Source: Deltaproteobacteria bacterium
Lineage (GTDB): Bacteria; Myxococcota; UBA796; SXON01
Direction of reading: 5' to 3'
Length of the DNA: 23,290 nt
NCBI GenBank assembly: GCA_947483545.1
Contig: CANKNP010000030.1
Coordinates: forward strand, 1-23,290
How positions within the stretch are numbered: position 1 is the first letter of the stretch; every line of letters begins with the position of its first letter. Below the pieces are notes generated by a model, which saw nothing but the letters and a program-made list of their open reading frames with translations, was not told the origin of the DNA and made no database searches. Shown here in pieces: positions 1 through 7,643 of the stretch. A program made the translations under genes and the position numbers.

Positions 1-1
1 C

Positions 2-193
2 AGCGCGGACAGCGAGGACACCGGGGTGCGCTCCGACACGTCGAAGGATCTCGTGGCTGAAAAGAGCTGCGGATGTGGGACGGGGGCGGGGGGGCCGGGG
101 TGGTTGGGGCTCGTGATCGGGTTGGTTTGGGGGGGGAGGAGGCGCCTCAAGCCCCCCCCAAAACCCCCCCATCCCCCAAATCCACGACCATGA
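2..193 (+). CDS. C-terminal end of an exported protein with MYXO-CTERM-like sorting tail (partial)
   Basis: Open frame entering from the left edge and ending at TGA 191-193. The visible 63 residues begin with a polar Ser/Asp-rich stretch. A Cys-Gly-Cys-Gly motif (KSCGCGTG) follows at about residues 22-28, then a hydrophobic segment (PGWLGLVIGLVWGG) and three arginines. Cysteine pair, membrane segment and Arg cluster in that order are the hallmark of MYXO-CTERM tails, which in Myxococcota mark exported proteins for surface sorting. About 15 Pro-rich residues follow the Arg cluster. That is longer than usual, and a run of eight G at 129-136 could hide a small frameshift that would end the gene earlier. 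The 3' end overlaps the convergent bpX gene by 47 bp. The upstream domain, and therefore the function, is outside the window. Confidence 0.62.
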   Translation, partial: SADSEDTGVRSDTSKDLVAEKSCGCGTGAGGPGWLGLVIGLVWGGRRRLKPPPKPPHPPNPRP

Positions 194-2834
194 CCCTGCC
201 CCGGTCGTCGCCCAGCGTGACGGTGTCCACCCCGATCTGCACGCAGAGCCGCTGGGCGCTTGGGAAGATCACCCGGGCGATCAGCCGCTCCCGGCGTAGG
301 ACCGCCATCATCGCCCCGGCAGACTGAAACGTGTGGACCTGGCAGGCTCCGAACGCGTGCTGTTCGAGCAGCCGGAAGGGCACCCCCGGGGCGGAGCCCA
401 TCCCCAGCGTGATGCCCACCGCCTCTCCCCGCACGGGGTGTCGCTTCAGGTGGACGACGAAAGTAATGTCCTTGGCTGTGCCGTCCTCGGCGGTCACCAC
501 GGTCCCGTCGGCCAACAGGATGGCGTGGGGCCCGACCACGGTTTCGTGCCGCCCAACCGCCTGAAGATCTGCGCCGCGCAACACCCAACGCTCGCCCGCC
601 ACCCCGCCGGTTTGAAGCGCGACGGTCTTCCCATCCCGGACGATGGCGTGGATCCCCGACAGCCGAGGGCGCTCACCACCCTCCGACTGTGCGCCTGGAA
701 GTACCGTTTTCCACAGCGCGCGCGGCTCCTTCAATTTTGGGCCAGCATCCCAGACTTGCAGGACGTCCAGCGCGATCAGCGTCAAATCATCGCCGACGAG
801 CCAGCGGTTGCCGTCGCAGCGGGGCTCCCAGACGGTGTAGGTGGCGTCGTGCCAGGGGGTGTCGGTGCCCGCCCGGGTGTCGATCCCGCGGAGTCGAACC
901 CCCCGGCGGCTGCGTGCCAGCGCGATCACCCGCGCGGTGCCTTCGATGGGGATCAGGTGATGGCACGGCTCGGGAAAGCGGGCGAGGACCTTGCCATCGC
1001 GACCGTGGACCACGGTTCCCAGCTCCCCGAAGGCGACCACCAGCGTGCCATCGGCCAAGAAGGTCGCGTCGTAAATGGGGGCGTTGCTGAACCCACCGGT
1101 GACGTGGGTGGGCACCTCACGCTGGGGGAGCGGCGTCGCGGCGGTGTCCACGGCGGGGGAGTCGGCCCGGAACGCGGGCTCGGAGACGCCCTGCGATTGC
1201 CCCCGGAGCCAGGCCGCGCCGACCAGATCGGGGCGCGTCGCGTGATCGAGCAGGAGCTGGCGCACCACCGGAAGGAGGAGCCTGCGGCCGTGCGCGCCGC
1301 CCGCCTCCCCCAAGCCCTCCGCCACGGCGAGGCGGATCCGCACCGCTTCGGGCCCGACACCGCGGCAGACCGCCTCGACCCGAGGTTGGACCAAGGCCCA
1401 GGTCTCCGGGGTCTGGCGAAGGAGGAGCGCGAGCAGCCGGGCGCCCGCGGGGGTCTGGCTGCTGATCGCGGCGTCCAGCCACGGGACCGCCATGGGCCGA
1501 AGCGTCGGCTCGGACCAGGCGAAGGTCGCGGCCGCGGCCATGTCCCCGCGTTCGGCGAGGTGCTGCGCCCACGCCCAACGGAGTCCGATGGCGCGGGGCT
1601 TGTCGACCGCCTCCAGGGCCAGCAGCACCGCCGTGATGGGCCCGGTGCGGCGCGCGAGGTGGACCGCCTCTTCCATCCTCCCCGCGAGGGTCCACAGGGC
1701 GATCGCGCGATCGGGCGGGAGCCGGCCCTCGGCGATCTGTGCGGCGGACGCAAAGCGCCCGGCACCCTCCAGGAGCTTGACCGCACGCTCGTAGTCGCCG
1801 AGCAGCTCGGCCAGCACGAACACCGCGTCGTCCAGTCGGCCCTCCGCGATCAGCCGCTGCACAGCCTCATGGTAGAGCTCGCGGAGCTGACTGAACACGT
1901 CGGTGGTGATGCCGATGCTGGTCCGCGGGGCGCTGCCGGCAGGTCGGACCTGCAACGCCTCCCGCGGGCGGGGCAGACCCCACGTCGCCTCGCCGCCCCC
2001 GGTGCCCGTGCCCAGCGGGATGGCCCACTTCAGCGCTTCGTCGATCTTACCGGCGTTGAACGAGTCGAGCAGGTTCATCAGGTGACCGCCGTGGACCGCG
2101 CCCATCAGCCGGGCCTGGAGCGGCGCGAGCAGGCGATCCAGGGCTTTTCGCCACGAGGATACGGGAGCGGGCTGGGTTGTTGGCACGAGCGCGTTGGCCG
2201 CAGCACCGCCCGCAGCACCACCGGCCGCCACGCCTCGACCCGCCGGTCCTCCAGGCCCCCGGGCCGCTGCCGGCGCCCGTCCCAGACCGCCGAGCCACTG
2301 TGCCGCCGCCGAGATCCCCCGCTTCCAAGCGGGCAGCGCAGCGGGGTTGGAGAGAGAGACCTGCAGGAGCGCGGCAGAGGGCATCGGCGGGGCACGCCGC
2401 AGGACGGTCCGAAGTTGGACCGGCTCCGATGCGCGCGGAGGCAAAGGCGGCGGGCCCAACGGCTCCGCGAGGGGCGGGTCGAAGGGCGGCAGGGGAAGCA
2501 ACGCCGCGAGATCCAAGTGCGGAAGCTGCGCAATCACCGCCGTCACCCGCCTGCCTTGCCACGCCAGCAGGACCTCCCCGGCCCTGGCTGTCGCGCCCTC
2601 GATCCCCACCAGCCCGCCGTTCCGAACCAGCGGCATTCCGGGCGTCTCCGCGAGGCCTTCGCGGTCGAGCACGACCAACCATCCGCCTTCCAGCTGCCGA
2701 ACCTCCGTCCCCGGCGTCCAACGCGCCAGCACCTGGCCGAGCGGATCGACCGACCCGGGCGGCAACCAGTACGCCGCTGCCCGCACAGCGCCGCGCAGGA
2801 GCATCGGCGGTCGCGGGTCCGCGAGCCGGGTCAC
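147..2834 (-). CDS. bpX-domain / helical-repeat / beta-propeller component of a MoxR-vWA-bpX ternary system
   Basis: 895-aa protein, apparently cytoplasmic (no signal peptide). Residues 1-150 resemble the bpX-type N-terminal region (motif RGAVRAAAYWLPPG, followed by GGWLVVL). Residues about 160-260 are a Pro/Ala/Gly-rich linker. Residues about 270-580 form an alpha-helical repeat region that reads like TPR (DEALKWAIPLG; RLDDAVFVLAELLGDYERAV). Residues about 600-895 are a run of beta-strand/turn units of propeller type (DATFLADGTLVVAFGELGTV; LADGTVVTAEDG). In these systems a MoxR ATPase and a vWA protein work with such a third component; the target is not known. I chose GTG 2834 because it forms a GTGA overlap with the stop of the upstream vWA gene. 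The ATG at 2882 would need a 52-bp overlap. It is the last gene of the minus-strand operon inside the window. The bpX name is from memory of the family; the domain order is read directly. Confidence 0.72.
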   Translation of the reverse strand: MTRLADPRPPMLLRGAVRAAAYWLPPGSVDPLGQVLARWTPGTEVRQLEGGWLVVLDREGLAETPGMPLVRNGGLVGIEGATARAGEVLLAWQGRRVTAVIAQLPHLDLAALLPLPPFDPPLAEPLGPPPLPPRASEPVQLRTVLRRAPPMPSAALLQVSLSNPAALPAWKRGISAAAQWLGGLGRAPAAARGPGGPAGRGVAAGGAAGGAAANALVPTTQPAPVSSWRKALDRLLAPLQARLMGAVHGGHLMNLLDSFNAGKIDEALKWAIPLGTGTGGGEATWGLPRPREALQVRPAGSAPRTSIGITTDVFSQLRELYHEAVQRLIAEGRLDDAVFVLAELLGDYERAVKLLEGAGRFASAAQIAEGRLPPDRAIALWTLAGRMEEAVHLARRTGPITAVLLALEAVDKPRAIGLRWAWAQHLAERGDMAAAATFAWSEPTLRPMAVPWLDAAISSQTPAGARLLALLLRQTPETWALVQPRVEAVCRGVGPEAVRIRLAVAEGLGEAGGAHGRRLLLPVVRQLLLDHATRPDLVGAAWLRGQSQGVSEPAFRADSPAVDTAATPLPQREVPTHVTGGFSNAPIYDATFLADGTLVVAFGELGTVVHGRDGKVLARFPEPCHHLIPIEGTARVIALARSRRGVRLRGIDTRAGTDTPWHDATYTVWEPRCDGNRWLVGDDLTLIALDVLQVWDAGPKLKEPRALWKTVLPGAQSEGGERPRLSGIHAIVRDGKTVALQTGGVAGERWVLRGADLQAVGRHETVVGPHAILLADGTVVTAEDGTAKDITFVVHLKRHPVRGEAVGITLGMGSAPGVPFRLLEQHAFGACQVHTFQSAGAMMAVLRRERLIARVIFPSAQRLCVQIGVDTVTLGDDRGRVMVVDLGDGGVLGGA

Positions 2835-4612
2835 GTCGCCACCTCCCGCAACATGACGGGCTCGCCGCGCTTCACGTCCCACACCTCCACGGTGTTCTCC
2901 AACGTATGAAAGCCGACAAACTGCAGATCGGCGGAGGCGGTAGGGCGGATCGGCCGCCGCGGGACCTCAAAACCGATCAGCCCCTGGTCCAATGCGAACC
3001 CAACGCCGCCGCGGGACCACTTGAGCGTCGTCGTGCTCCACGTCCTTGGCTCCCAGTCGTACGTCCGTCGGATGCCGAGGATCTCCCAGCGTTCGTCGGC
3101 CTCCAGGAGCTCGACGGGCACCTGGGTGAGGGGCCGCCGCAGGCTCCAGACGTCGCGCTCTTGGAGTAGGACATCCGGCTCGATCTGGCCCGCTTGCAGC
3201 CAGAACGACCCCCGCGAAGCCCCCGGAAAGCCTGCGGCAACATCGATCTTGCCGCCGGGCAGGAGGCGCAGCACCCGAAACCCGTCCCCCGAGCGCTCCA
3301 GAGCCAGCGGGCCCTGCGGGGTGGGCGCGAGGTCGATGACCCCGGCTCGTGGGGCGCCCGAGGGCCAGGCCCCGCCGCCGCAAAGGGTCAGGGCATCCCG
3401 TTGCAGGTGCCAGAGTGCTTCGTTCGCGTCGGTGAACCAGACCTCGTTCGCATAGGCGATGGCGCGGCCGAAGCCGAGCGGTGGCGGGCTTTCGCCGGCG
3501 GAGACCGCGTGCGAGAGAGCGCGAGGTGCGGAGCTGGACACCCGCCCGCCGTCCAAGGCCACCGGCAGGAACCCCTGGTGATGCCAGCCCATCGCAACTC
3601 GGTTGGCCGGTTGGGCGATCTTGGCCTTGGGCACCGCCCGCCTGGGCACGTTCGCGAAGCTCCACGCCAGCACATGCCGCGATTGGAAAGCGCACATGAA
3701 CTGGGCGGTGCCGTGTACGAACCGCGTCTCCAGCGGGCCCGCGACGCCCTCCGGAAACGCCCGCCACTCGGGCGACTTACGCGGTGCCAGCGGGGTCGGG
3801 CGATGGGCCGGGCGGGGAGCGGCGGTGACCGGTCGAGACGCGAAGGGGGTCAGCAGAAGCTTGCTGCGAAGCGGGGGCGCGGGGAGGGGGAGGACCGCCT
3901 CGGAAGGGCGAGCCCCGGGGCGGTGGACGGTCGCGAGGATCGCGTCGGTGTCCGGGCCGATGAGGTCGGTCAGTGTCAGCCAATGGCCCGCTCTTGCGCC
4001 TCCGGTGCGCCCGCCGTCAGGGGCGGAAGGCGCCGGGCCGATCACCCAGGTCTCGTCGGCCGGCGGCTCTCCCGAAAGATCTGGCAGCACGAACGGGTCG
4101 TGGCACCGCGAAGCGAGCAGGCCACGCAGGCTCGGCTCGTCCACGGTCTCGAACACCGCCTGGGGGCGCTGCGCGACGGACCAGGTCATCGTCGCCTTCG
4201 CCAACTGCGCGCGGCGATGCAGCACAATCAGCGCGGCGATGTGCACCAACCGCGGACCGCCAAGCTGGCTCGGACCCGCGTCCAACACGACCCGAACGTG
4301 CAGCCCACCCGAAGGCTTGCGTGTTTCAAGCTGATAAAACGCATGTTCGCCCGCGACGGCCCGGCGCACGAACTCATCCGGAGCCTCGTCCAGGAGCGCC
4401 CACTCCGACAGCAGCAGGCGATCGTAGGGCCCCCGGCGCACCAACCCCCGAAAACCGTCCGGCTCCCCGCCGCGCTCGGTGTCCCGCGGACGTAATTGCC
4501 CGATCAACCTGTCCAGTCGCCCCGCCATCTGCGCGACGTCCGGCCGCAGATCCTCCGCCAGCAACGCCAACGGCTCGGCCCAGACCTTCAACGCGGTCGG
4601 CAACACGGTCAT
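2831..4612 (-). CDS. vWA-like protein with C-terminal propeller-like region (ternary system component)
   Basis: 593-aa protein. The N-terminal 100 residues are helical. Around residues 64-78 there is RLLLSEWALLDEAPDE, followed by strand-helix-strand units containing VRVVLDAGPSQLGG (residues 107-118) and LVHIAALIVLHRRA. This is the layout of the vWA protein in MoxR-vWA-bpX systems. The DAGPS (Asp111, Gly113, Ser115) sits where a normal vWA has the metal-binding DxSxS, so the MIDAS site looks degenerate. Residues about 270-590 carry repeated strand-turn units with Trp-containing ends and are probably a beta-propeller. The start ATG overlaps the stop of the small upstream gene (ATGA) and the stop overlaps the GTG of the downstream gene, so all three are probably translationally coupled. 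The vWA assignment is by pattern and family memory; structure prediction would settle it. Confidence 0.68.
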   Translation of the reverse strand: MTVLPTALKVWAEPLALLAEDLRPDVAQMAGRLDRLIGQLRPRDTERGGEPDGFRGLVRRGPYDRLLLSEWALLDEAPDEFVRRAVAGEHAFYQLETRKPSGGLHVRVVLDAGPSQLGGPRLVHIAALIVLHRRAQLAKATMTWSVAQRPQAVFETVDEPSLRGLLASRCHDPFVLPDLSGEPPADETWVIGPAPSAPDGGRTGGARAGHWLTLTDLIGPDTDAILATVHRPGARPSEAVLPLPAPPLRSKLLLTPFASRPVTAAPRPAHRPTPLAPRKSPEWRAFPEGVAGPLETRFVHGTAQFMCAFQSRHVLAWSFANVPRRAVPKAKIAQPANRVAMGWHHQGFLPVALDGGRVSSSAPRALSHAVSAGESPPPLGFGRAIAYANEVWFTDANEALWHLQRDALTLCGGGAWPSGAPRAGVIDLAPTPQGPLALERSGDGFRVLRLLPGGKIDVAAGFPGASRGSFWLQAGQIEPDVLLQERDVWSLRRPLTQVPVELLEADERWEILGIRRTYDWEPRTWSTTTLKWSRGGVGFALDQGLIGFEVPRRPIRPTASADLQFVGFHTLENTVEVWDVKRGEPVMLREVAT

Positions 4613-5109
4613 CCGGGTGCTCGGAGGCGGGCGCGGGCGGCGGTGAGCTCAGCGCGGCCCAAAGGTCGGGCATCTCCGAGGGAAATCACCGCATCGGGCG
4701 GGCTTGGCGCCACCCCGCTCCGGTCCGCCCCCGCCGTGAAACGCCCGTGCACATCCCCCGGGAGAAAGGCCGCCGGCCAGTCGCACCCCGGCGCCCGCAG
4801 CCGAATGGCCCGCGCCACCAGATCGATCGGCAAACTCGGACGGATCGCCGTGGGAAAGAGCACCGCGGGGGCGTCTGGGTGGCGGCCCAGGTAGACCACG
4901 CCCTCGGCCCAGGGCAGCGCATCGGCGGGGCCGAGCAGTACGACCCATTGTCCGGCGATCACACCGGTCAAAGGCTCCAAGCTGGCACGGGTGAGCACGC
5001 GGTCGAGCAGCCGAACGGCCGCGTCTCCGTGGGCGGCGACCGCGCAGGGGGTCAGCGGGGCGTCCGCGGGGAGCCAGGGGGACCGTGACGGGGACGGGGG
5101 GCGGGCCAT
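4609..5109 (-). CDS. Small bpX-like protein, first gene of the ternary-system operon
   Basis: 166-aa protein with no signal peptide or membrane segment. It has strand-rich motifs GQWVVLLGPADALPWAEGVV and VYLGRHPDAPAVLFPTAIRP, then a segment with Asp/Trp/Phe positions (GCDWPAAFLPGD). I do not recognise a catalytic site. Its place, four bases overlapping the vWA gene, and the hydrophobic LLGP..LPWAEGVVYLG pattern suggest one of the small bpX domains that accompany MoxR-vWA systems. The ATG at 5109 is the only reasonable start in frame; no strong Shine-Dalgarno precedes it. It faces the plus-strand cassette across a 208-bp divergent intergenic region containing a palindrome. Function is inferred from neighbours only. 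Confidence 0.6.
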   Translation of the reverse strand: MARPPSPSRSPWLPADAPLTPCAVAAHGDAAVRLLDRVLTRASLEPLTGVIAGQWVVLLGPADALPWAEGVVYLGRHPDAPAVLFPTAIRPSLPIDLVARAIRLRAPGCDWPAAFLPGDVHGRFTAGADRSGVAPSPPDAVISLGDARPLGRAELTAARARLRAPG

Positions 5110-5204
5110 CTGGCCCGTGGGGTAACGCAGGGCGTGGGAGGGTCACGTGGTATGGTCGTACGTGCCCGCTGTGTGCCAACGTGGAAGCTGAGATCCGGCG
5201 CAAA

Positions 5205-5230
5205 ACTTTCTTCGGGGGGACGAAGAAAGT
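5205..5230. promoter_or_regulatory. Perfect 10-bp inverted repeat, candidate operator
   Basis: ACTTTCTTCG (5205-5214) and its exact complement CGAAGAAAGT (5221-5230) are separated by GGGGGA. It lies in the divergent region between the bpX operon and the plus-strand cassette and ends two bases before a TTGACA box. That position fits a repressor or activator site acting on the cassette promoter. An RNA hairpin made by a transcript from further upstream is the alternative. Confidence 0.5.
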
Positions 5231-5232
5231 GC

Positions 5233-5262
5233 TTGACACCCCCCCCACCCCTGTGCGTTAGC
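5233..5262 (+). promoter_or_regulatory. Probable promoter of the 5318-7616 cassette
   Basis: A consensus -35 box TTGACA (5233-5238) is followed, after a C-rich spacer of 17-18 bp, by CGTTAGC (5256-5262) as a weak -10. The start codon of the first gene is 56 bp further on, preceded by AAGGAG. The -35 is clear; the -10 is a poor match. Confidence 0.5.
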
Positions 5263-5317
5263 GTGAGACCACTGCCCGGTCAGTTCCGAGCTTGGCAGGT
5301 TCAAGGAGTCTCATCGC

Positions 5318-5650
5318 ATGTCCTCTCAGTACGTACGCCAGTTGCCGGCCTCGGCGCTCCCCGTCACCTTCAAGCAAGCCGACAACCAAGTGACAGACTT
5401 CGGCGCCTTCCGGGTGCTGGAGGTCTACTTCAAGATCTTCAAGGCCGGGCCCTCGCAGGGCAGCCTCTTTCTTTCGCACAACGCAACGATGGACCCCGAC
5501 AATTGGAAGGCGATCGCGGGCGCCTCGATCGCTCAGAACGGGACCGACTCCTTCGTGACCGTGAACGACTTCCTCCGGTACGTCAGGGTGGAGGGCACCG
5601 CCGGGGATGGCACGGGCGTGGGAATGGTAGACATCGTGGCGAAGGAGTAG
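5318..5650 (+). CDS. Small probable beta-sandwich protein of unknown function
   Basis: 110-aa acidic/polar protein with alternating hydrophobic pattern (FRVLEVYFKIFKAG; SLFLSHNATMDPDNWKAIAG; SFVTVNDFLRYVRVEG), which reads as a single all-beta domain. No cysteines, signal peptide or membrane segment. AAGGAG lies nine bases before the ATG, and a TTGACA-type promoter lies upstream, so this is a well-formed first gene of a unit. The next gene starts 8 bp after its stop. The lengths and strand pattern resemble the 119-aa protein at 14533-14892, though with little obvious identity. Possible roles are a binding domain, a structural subunit or a secreted accessory of the following putative metalloprotease; none can be shown from sequence. 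Confidence 0.75.
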   Translation: MSSQYVRQLPASALPVTFKQADNQVTDFGAFRVLEVYFKIFKAGPSQGSLFLSHNATMDPDNWKAIAGASIAQNGTDSFVTVNDFLRYVRVEGTAGDGTGVGMVDIVAKE

Positions 5651-5658
5651 GGAAACCC

Positions 5659-7380
5659 GTGGCTGGCTGTGGTTGCGAGGGCGGTGTTCCTTGTGGATGC
5701 AAGCCCGCAGCGAGGGTGTCAGGACCGGCCGCGGGTGGGGGGTCCGGCGCTGCACGGTTCGCCGGGATGTTGGCGCTCCGGAAGGCCGGCGAAGCACGCC
5801 CCAAGAAGGCGGCGCCCCCGCCGGGTACCCGGGCGGCCGGCGGGCGCGTGCTGGCGGCGGAGGCACCGCACGGGACCCCCCCCGGCCGCGGGGGCAAAAT
5901 CTCGCCTCCTTCAGCCTCCTGCGGCGTCGGATTCGACGCTACCGGGCTCTCCCAGCCTCCACCGGGGACGCCCAGGCCGGCACCCAACCCCGCGGCATCG
6001 GGCGCAAAGATGCTTCCGGGATTTGCGTTCGCGCCGGGCGGTCAGGGGCCCGCGCTGGAGGCCGCTATCGCCCAGCTCCGCAAGGCGACGCTGCTTCGGC
6101 CGGGCCGCGGGCCCGACGCGTTGCGGCCCGGATCGGACAGCCTTTCTCCAGGGAATCGGGAGGCGATCGACGGGATCTTTGGAAACCGCCACACGTTCTC
6201 CTACCGGGACCAGACGTTCTACGTGGAGGAGGGCTGGCTGGTCGATTATCTGATCGACTGGATCGATGTTCGTGAGGGCGACGACACTGCGTCCACGGAT
6301 CTCGTCTCGTCCATCGAAACGACACTGGATCTGCTCTGGCAGCCGTTCCGCAGTGCGGCCACCGGCTCGTTCACCGAATTCCATGAACGCCTGGGCTGTT
6401 ACGACCTGCCACGCGACGACTGGCCTGACCAGCCGGTGTTCTACTTCTGGAACAACGGCTGGAAGGCGCCACACAAGTTCTTCCTTTACACCTGCCAGTT
6501 GATTCACACCTATTCGGACGAGATCTCCGGCACCACCACCTGCGAGGGTTTGGGTGATTTCGTCCGGGATGCGCTGGTGGGGGATGTACTTCGCAGGAAG
6601 AACCCGAGCGTGTTCCGGCAACCGAAGAACAACGAGTGTTCGCTGACGATCAACTTTCGCGGCGGGGAGAAATTCGACCGTCTTCATGATGCGTGCTCGG
6701 GAAATACGAAGTGCGGGGTTTTCGATAATTCTCTTGGGACCACGGGTCGGGCGTGGAGTGAGCTGGATCTGGACTGGGTCGACGATGACGAATGCTGGAG
6801 CGGACGGCCCACCGATATTTGCGAGGGCCCAAGAATCAAGGCGGAAAACTTCGCAATCGCTGGCGACTTCAGCGCGACGTTTCACCCGATTTCCCTCGTG
6901 TTTTACGGCCAGGTGAGCGACTACATCCTGTTTCTGTCGCGCATCTGCCTGGATTACGCGCTGTACAGACTCAGCGAGGGAGCGACGCTTGGGGAGTTCT
7001 TTGGGTACTTTGATACCGCAACAAAGCTCGCTCGATATCCCCTGCGCATGATGGCTGCGCTCGGCAGGTACATCATCCACGAGATCGGGCACACCTGGCT
7101 GGAGACGGGCCATTGCGAGTGGGATTGCTGCTTCGACTCCGAGGCGCTCCGCTGGCAATGCGCGGTGCGCGCCAAGCTCGGTCTACCGCGGTTCGAGCAG
7201 GGCCCGCGATCCTCGGGGGATTACGACAACGCAGATGGGCTCGACCAAGAGGACTGCAACAATTGTGGCAACGACACCGAGACGTTCATGACCAGTTGCA
7301 GCATCTCGACGGAGGGTGAGGTGGGCGCAGACTGGGCGTTTGGGGCGAGTGGCTGTTGGGAGGAGGATCCGCGATGTTGA
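5659..7380 (+). CDS. Putative zincin-type metalloprotease with Cys-rich N-terminus
   Basis: 573-aa protein. Residues 1-16 contain a four-cysteine pattern (MAGCGCEGGVPCGCKP). Residues about 18-125 are a Pro/Gly/Ala-rich, probably disordered linker. From about 135 to 573 the protein is folded, rich in aromatic residues and cysteines. The motif HEIGHTWLETGH (His474, Glu475, His478, possible third ligand His485) is an HExxH zinc-protease signature. The spacing to the third His is one residue longer than in metzincins, so the clan is uncertain. A Cys cluster (HCEWDCC, DCNNC) follows. GTG 5659 is preferred: AAGGAG and AGGGA lie just upstream, it follows the previous stop by 8 bp, and it keeps the Cys motif. 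Third bases and overall composition from about 6160 onward look less GC-rich than the flanking genes, a possible sign of transfer. No classical signal peptide; the export route, if any, is unknown. Confidence 0.68.
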   Translation: MAGCGCEGGVPCGCKPAARVSGPAAGGGSGAARFAGMLALRKAGEARPKKAAPPPGTRAAGGRVLAAEAPHGTPPGRGGKISPPSASCGVGFDATGLSQPPPGTPRPAPNPAASGAKMLPGFAFAPGGQGPALEAAIAQLRKATLLRPGRGPDALRPGSDSLSPGNREAIDGIFGNRHTFSYRDQTFYVEEGWLVDYLIDWIDVREGDDTASTDLVSSIETTLDLLWQPFRSAATGSFTEFHERLGCYDLPRDDWPDQPVFYFWNNGWKAPHKFFLYTCQLIHTYSDEISGTTTCEGLGDFVRDALVGDVLRRKNPSVFRQPKNNECSLTINFRGGEKFDRLHDACSGNTKCGVFDNSLGTTGRAWSELDLDWVDDDECWSGRPTDICEGPRIKAENFAIAGDFSATFHPISLVFYGQVSDYILFLSRICLDYALYRLSEGATLGEFFGYFDTATKLARYPLRMMAALGRYIIHEIGHTWLETGHCEWDCCFDSEALRWQCAVRAKLGLPRFEQGPRSSGDYDNADGLDQEDCNNCGNDTETFMTSCSISTEGEVGADWAFGASGCWEEDPRC

Positions 7381-7616
7381 TGCTGCTCTGGCTCGGGTGC
7401 CCGGAACGAGTGGAGCTGTGCGACCCCCCACCACTCGTCTGCAACGCTGGGCGGAACGAGGACTTCGATGCATGCGATGCATGTGGGGTCGTTTGGAACT
7501 GCTACAATAGCTATCCCGATTGGGAGCCCCGTTGGATCCGTACTGGCTGGGATTGCGAATGCATCAACGACGAGGGCCATGTGGATACGGACGAGCTTTG
7601 TAGTTGGGGCTACTGA
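7374..7616 (+). CDS. Small Cys-rich probable lipoprotein
   Basis: 80-aa protein. The very short N-terminus MLMLLWLGC ends in a lipobox-like LWLGC, so lipidation at Cys9 is possible, although the n-region lacks positive charge. Nine cysteines (9, 16, 23, 34, 37, 43, 61, 63, 76) and many Trp/Tyr residues suggest a small disulfide-stabilised extracytoplasmic domain. The ATG overlaps the end of the metalloprotease gene by 7 bp and has GGAGGAGG seven bases upstream, which argues for the ATG over the TTG at 7356. Coupled translation with the protease gene suggests they act together, for example as inhibitor, anchor or partner. That role is inference from context. Confidence 0.62.
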   Translation: MLMLLWLGCPERVELCDPPPLVCNAGRNEDFDACDACGVVWNCYNSYPDWEPRWIRTGWDCECINDEGHVDTDELCSWGY

Positions 7617-7620
7617 TGGT

Positions 7621-7635
7621 GCCGTGTCGCACGGC
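7621..7635. terminator. Hairpin between convergent genes, candidate bidirectional terminator
   Basis: GCCGTG-TCG-CACGGC forms a perfect 6-bp stem in the 27 bp between the stop of the Cys-rich lipoprotein gene and the stop of moxR. No T-tract follows on either strand, so termination is only suggested. Confidence 0.35.
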
Positions 7636-7643
7636 GGGGCTAA

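Noticed and set aside
333..2909. Long plus-strand open frame (858 codons) opposite the bpX gene
   Set aside because: It is Arg/Gly/Pro-rich with no recognisable motif, while the minus strand shows clear domains and overlapping coupled starts. Typical antisense shadow in high-GC DNA.
5134..5658. Upstream extension of the HExxH protein gene
   Set aside because: It would run through the promoter and the whole 110-aa gene in another frame. GTG 5659 has a ribosome binding site and natural spacing.
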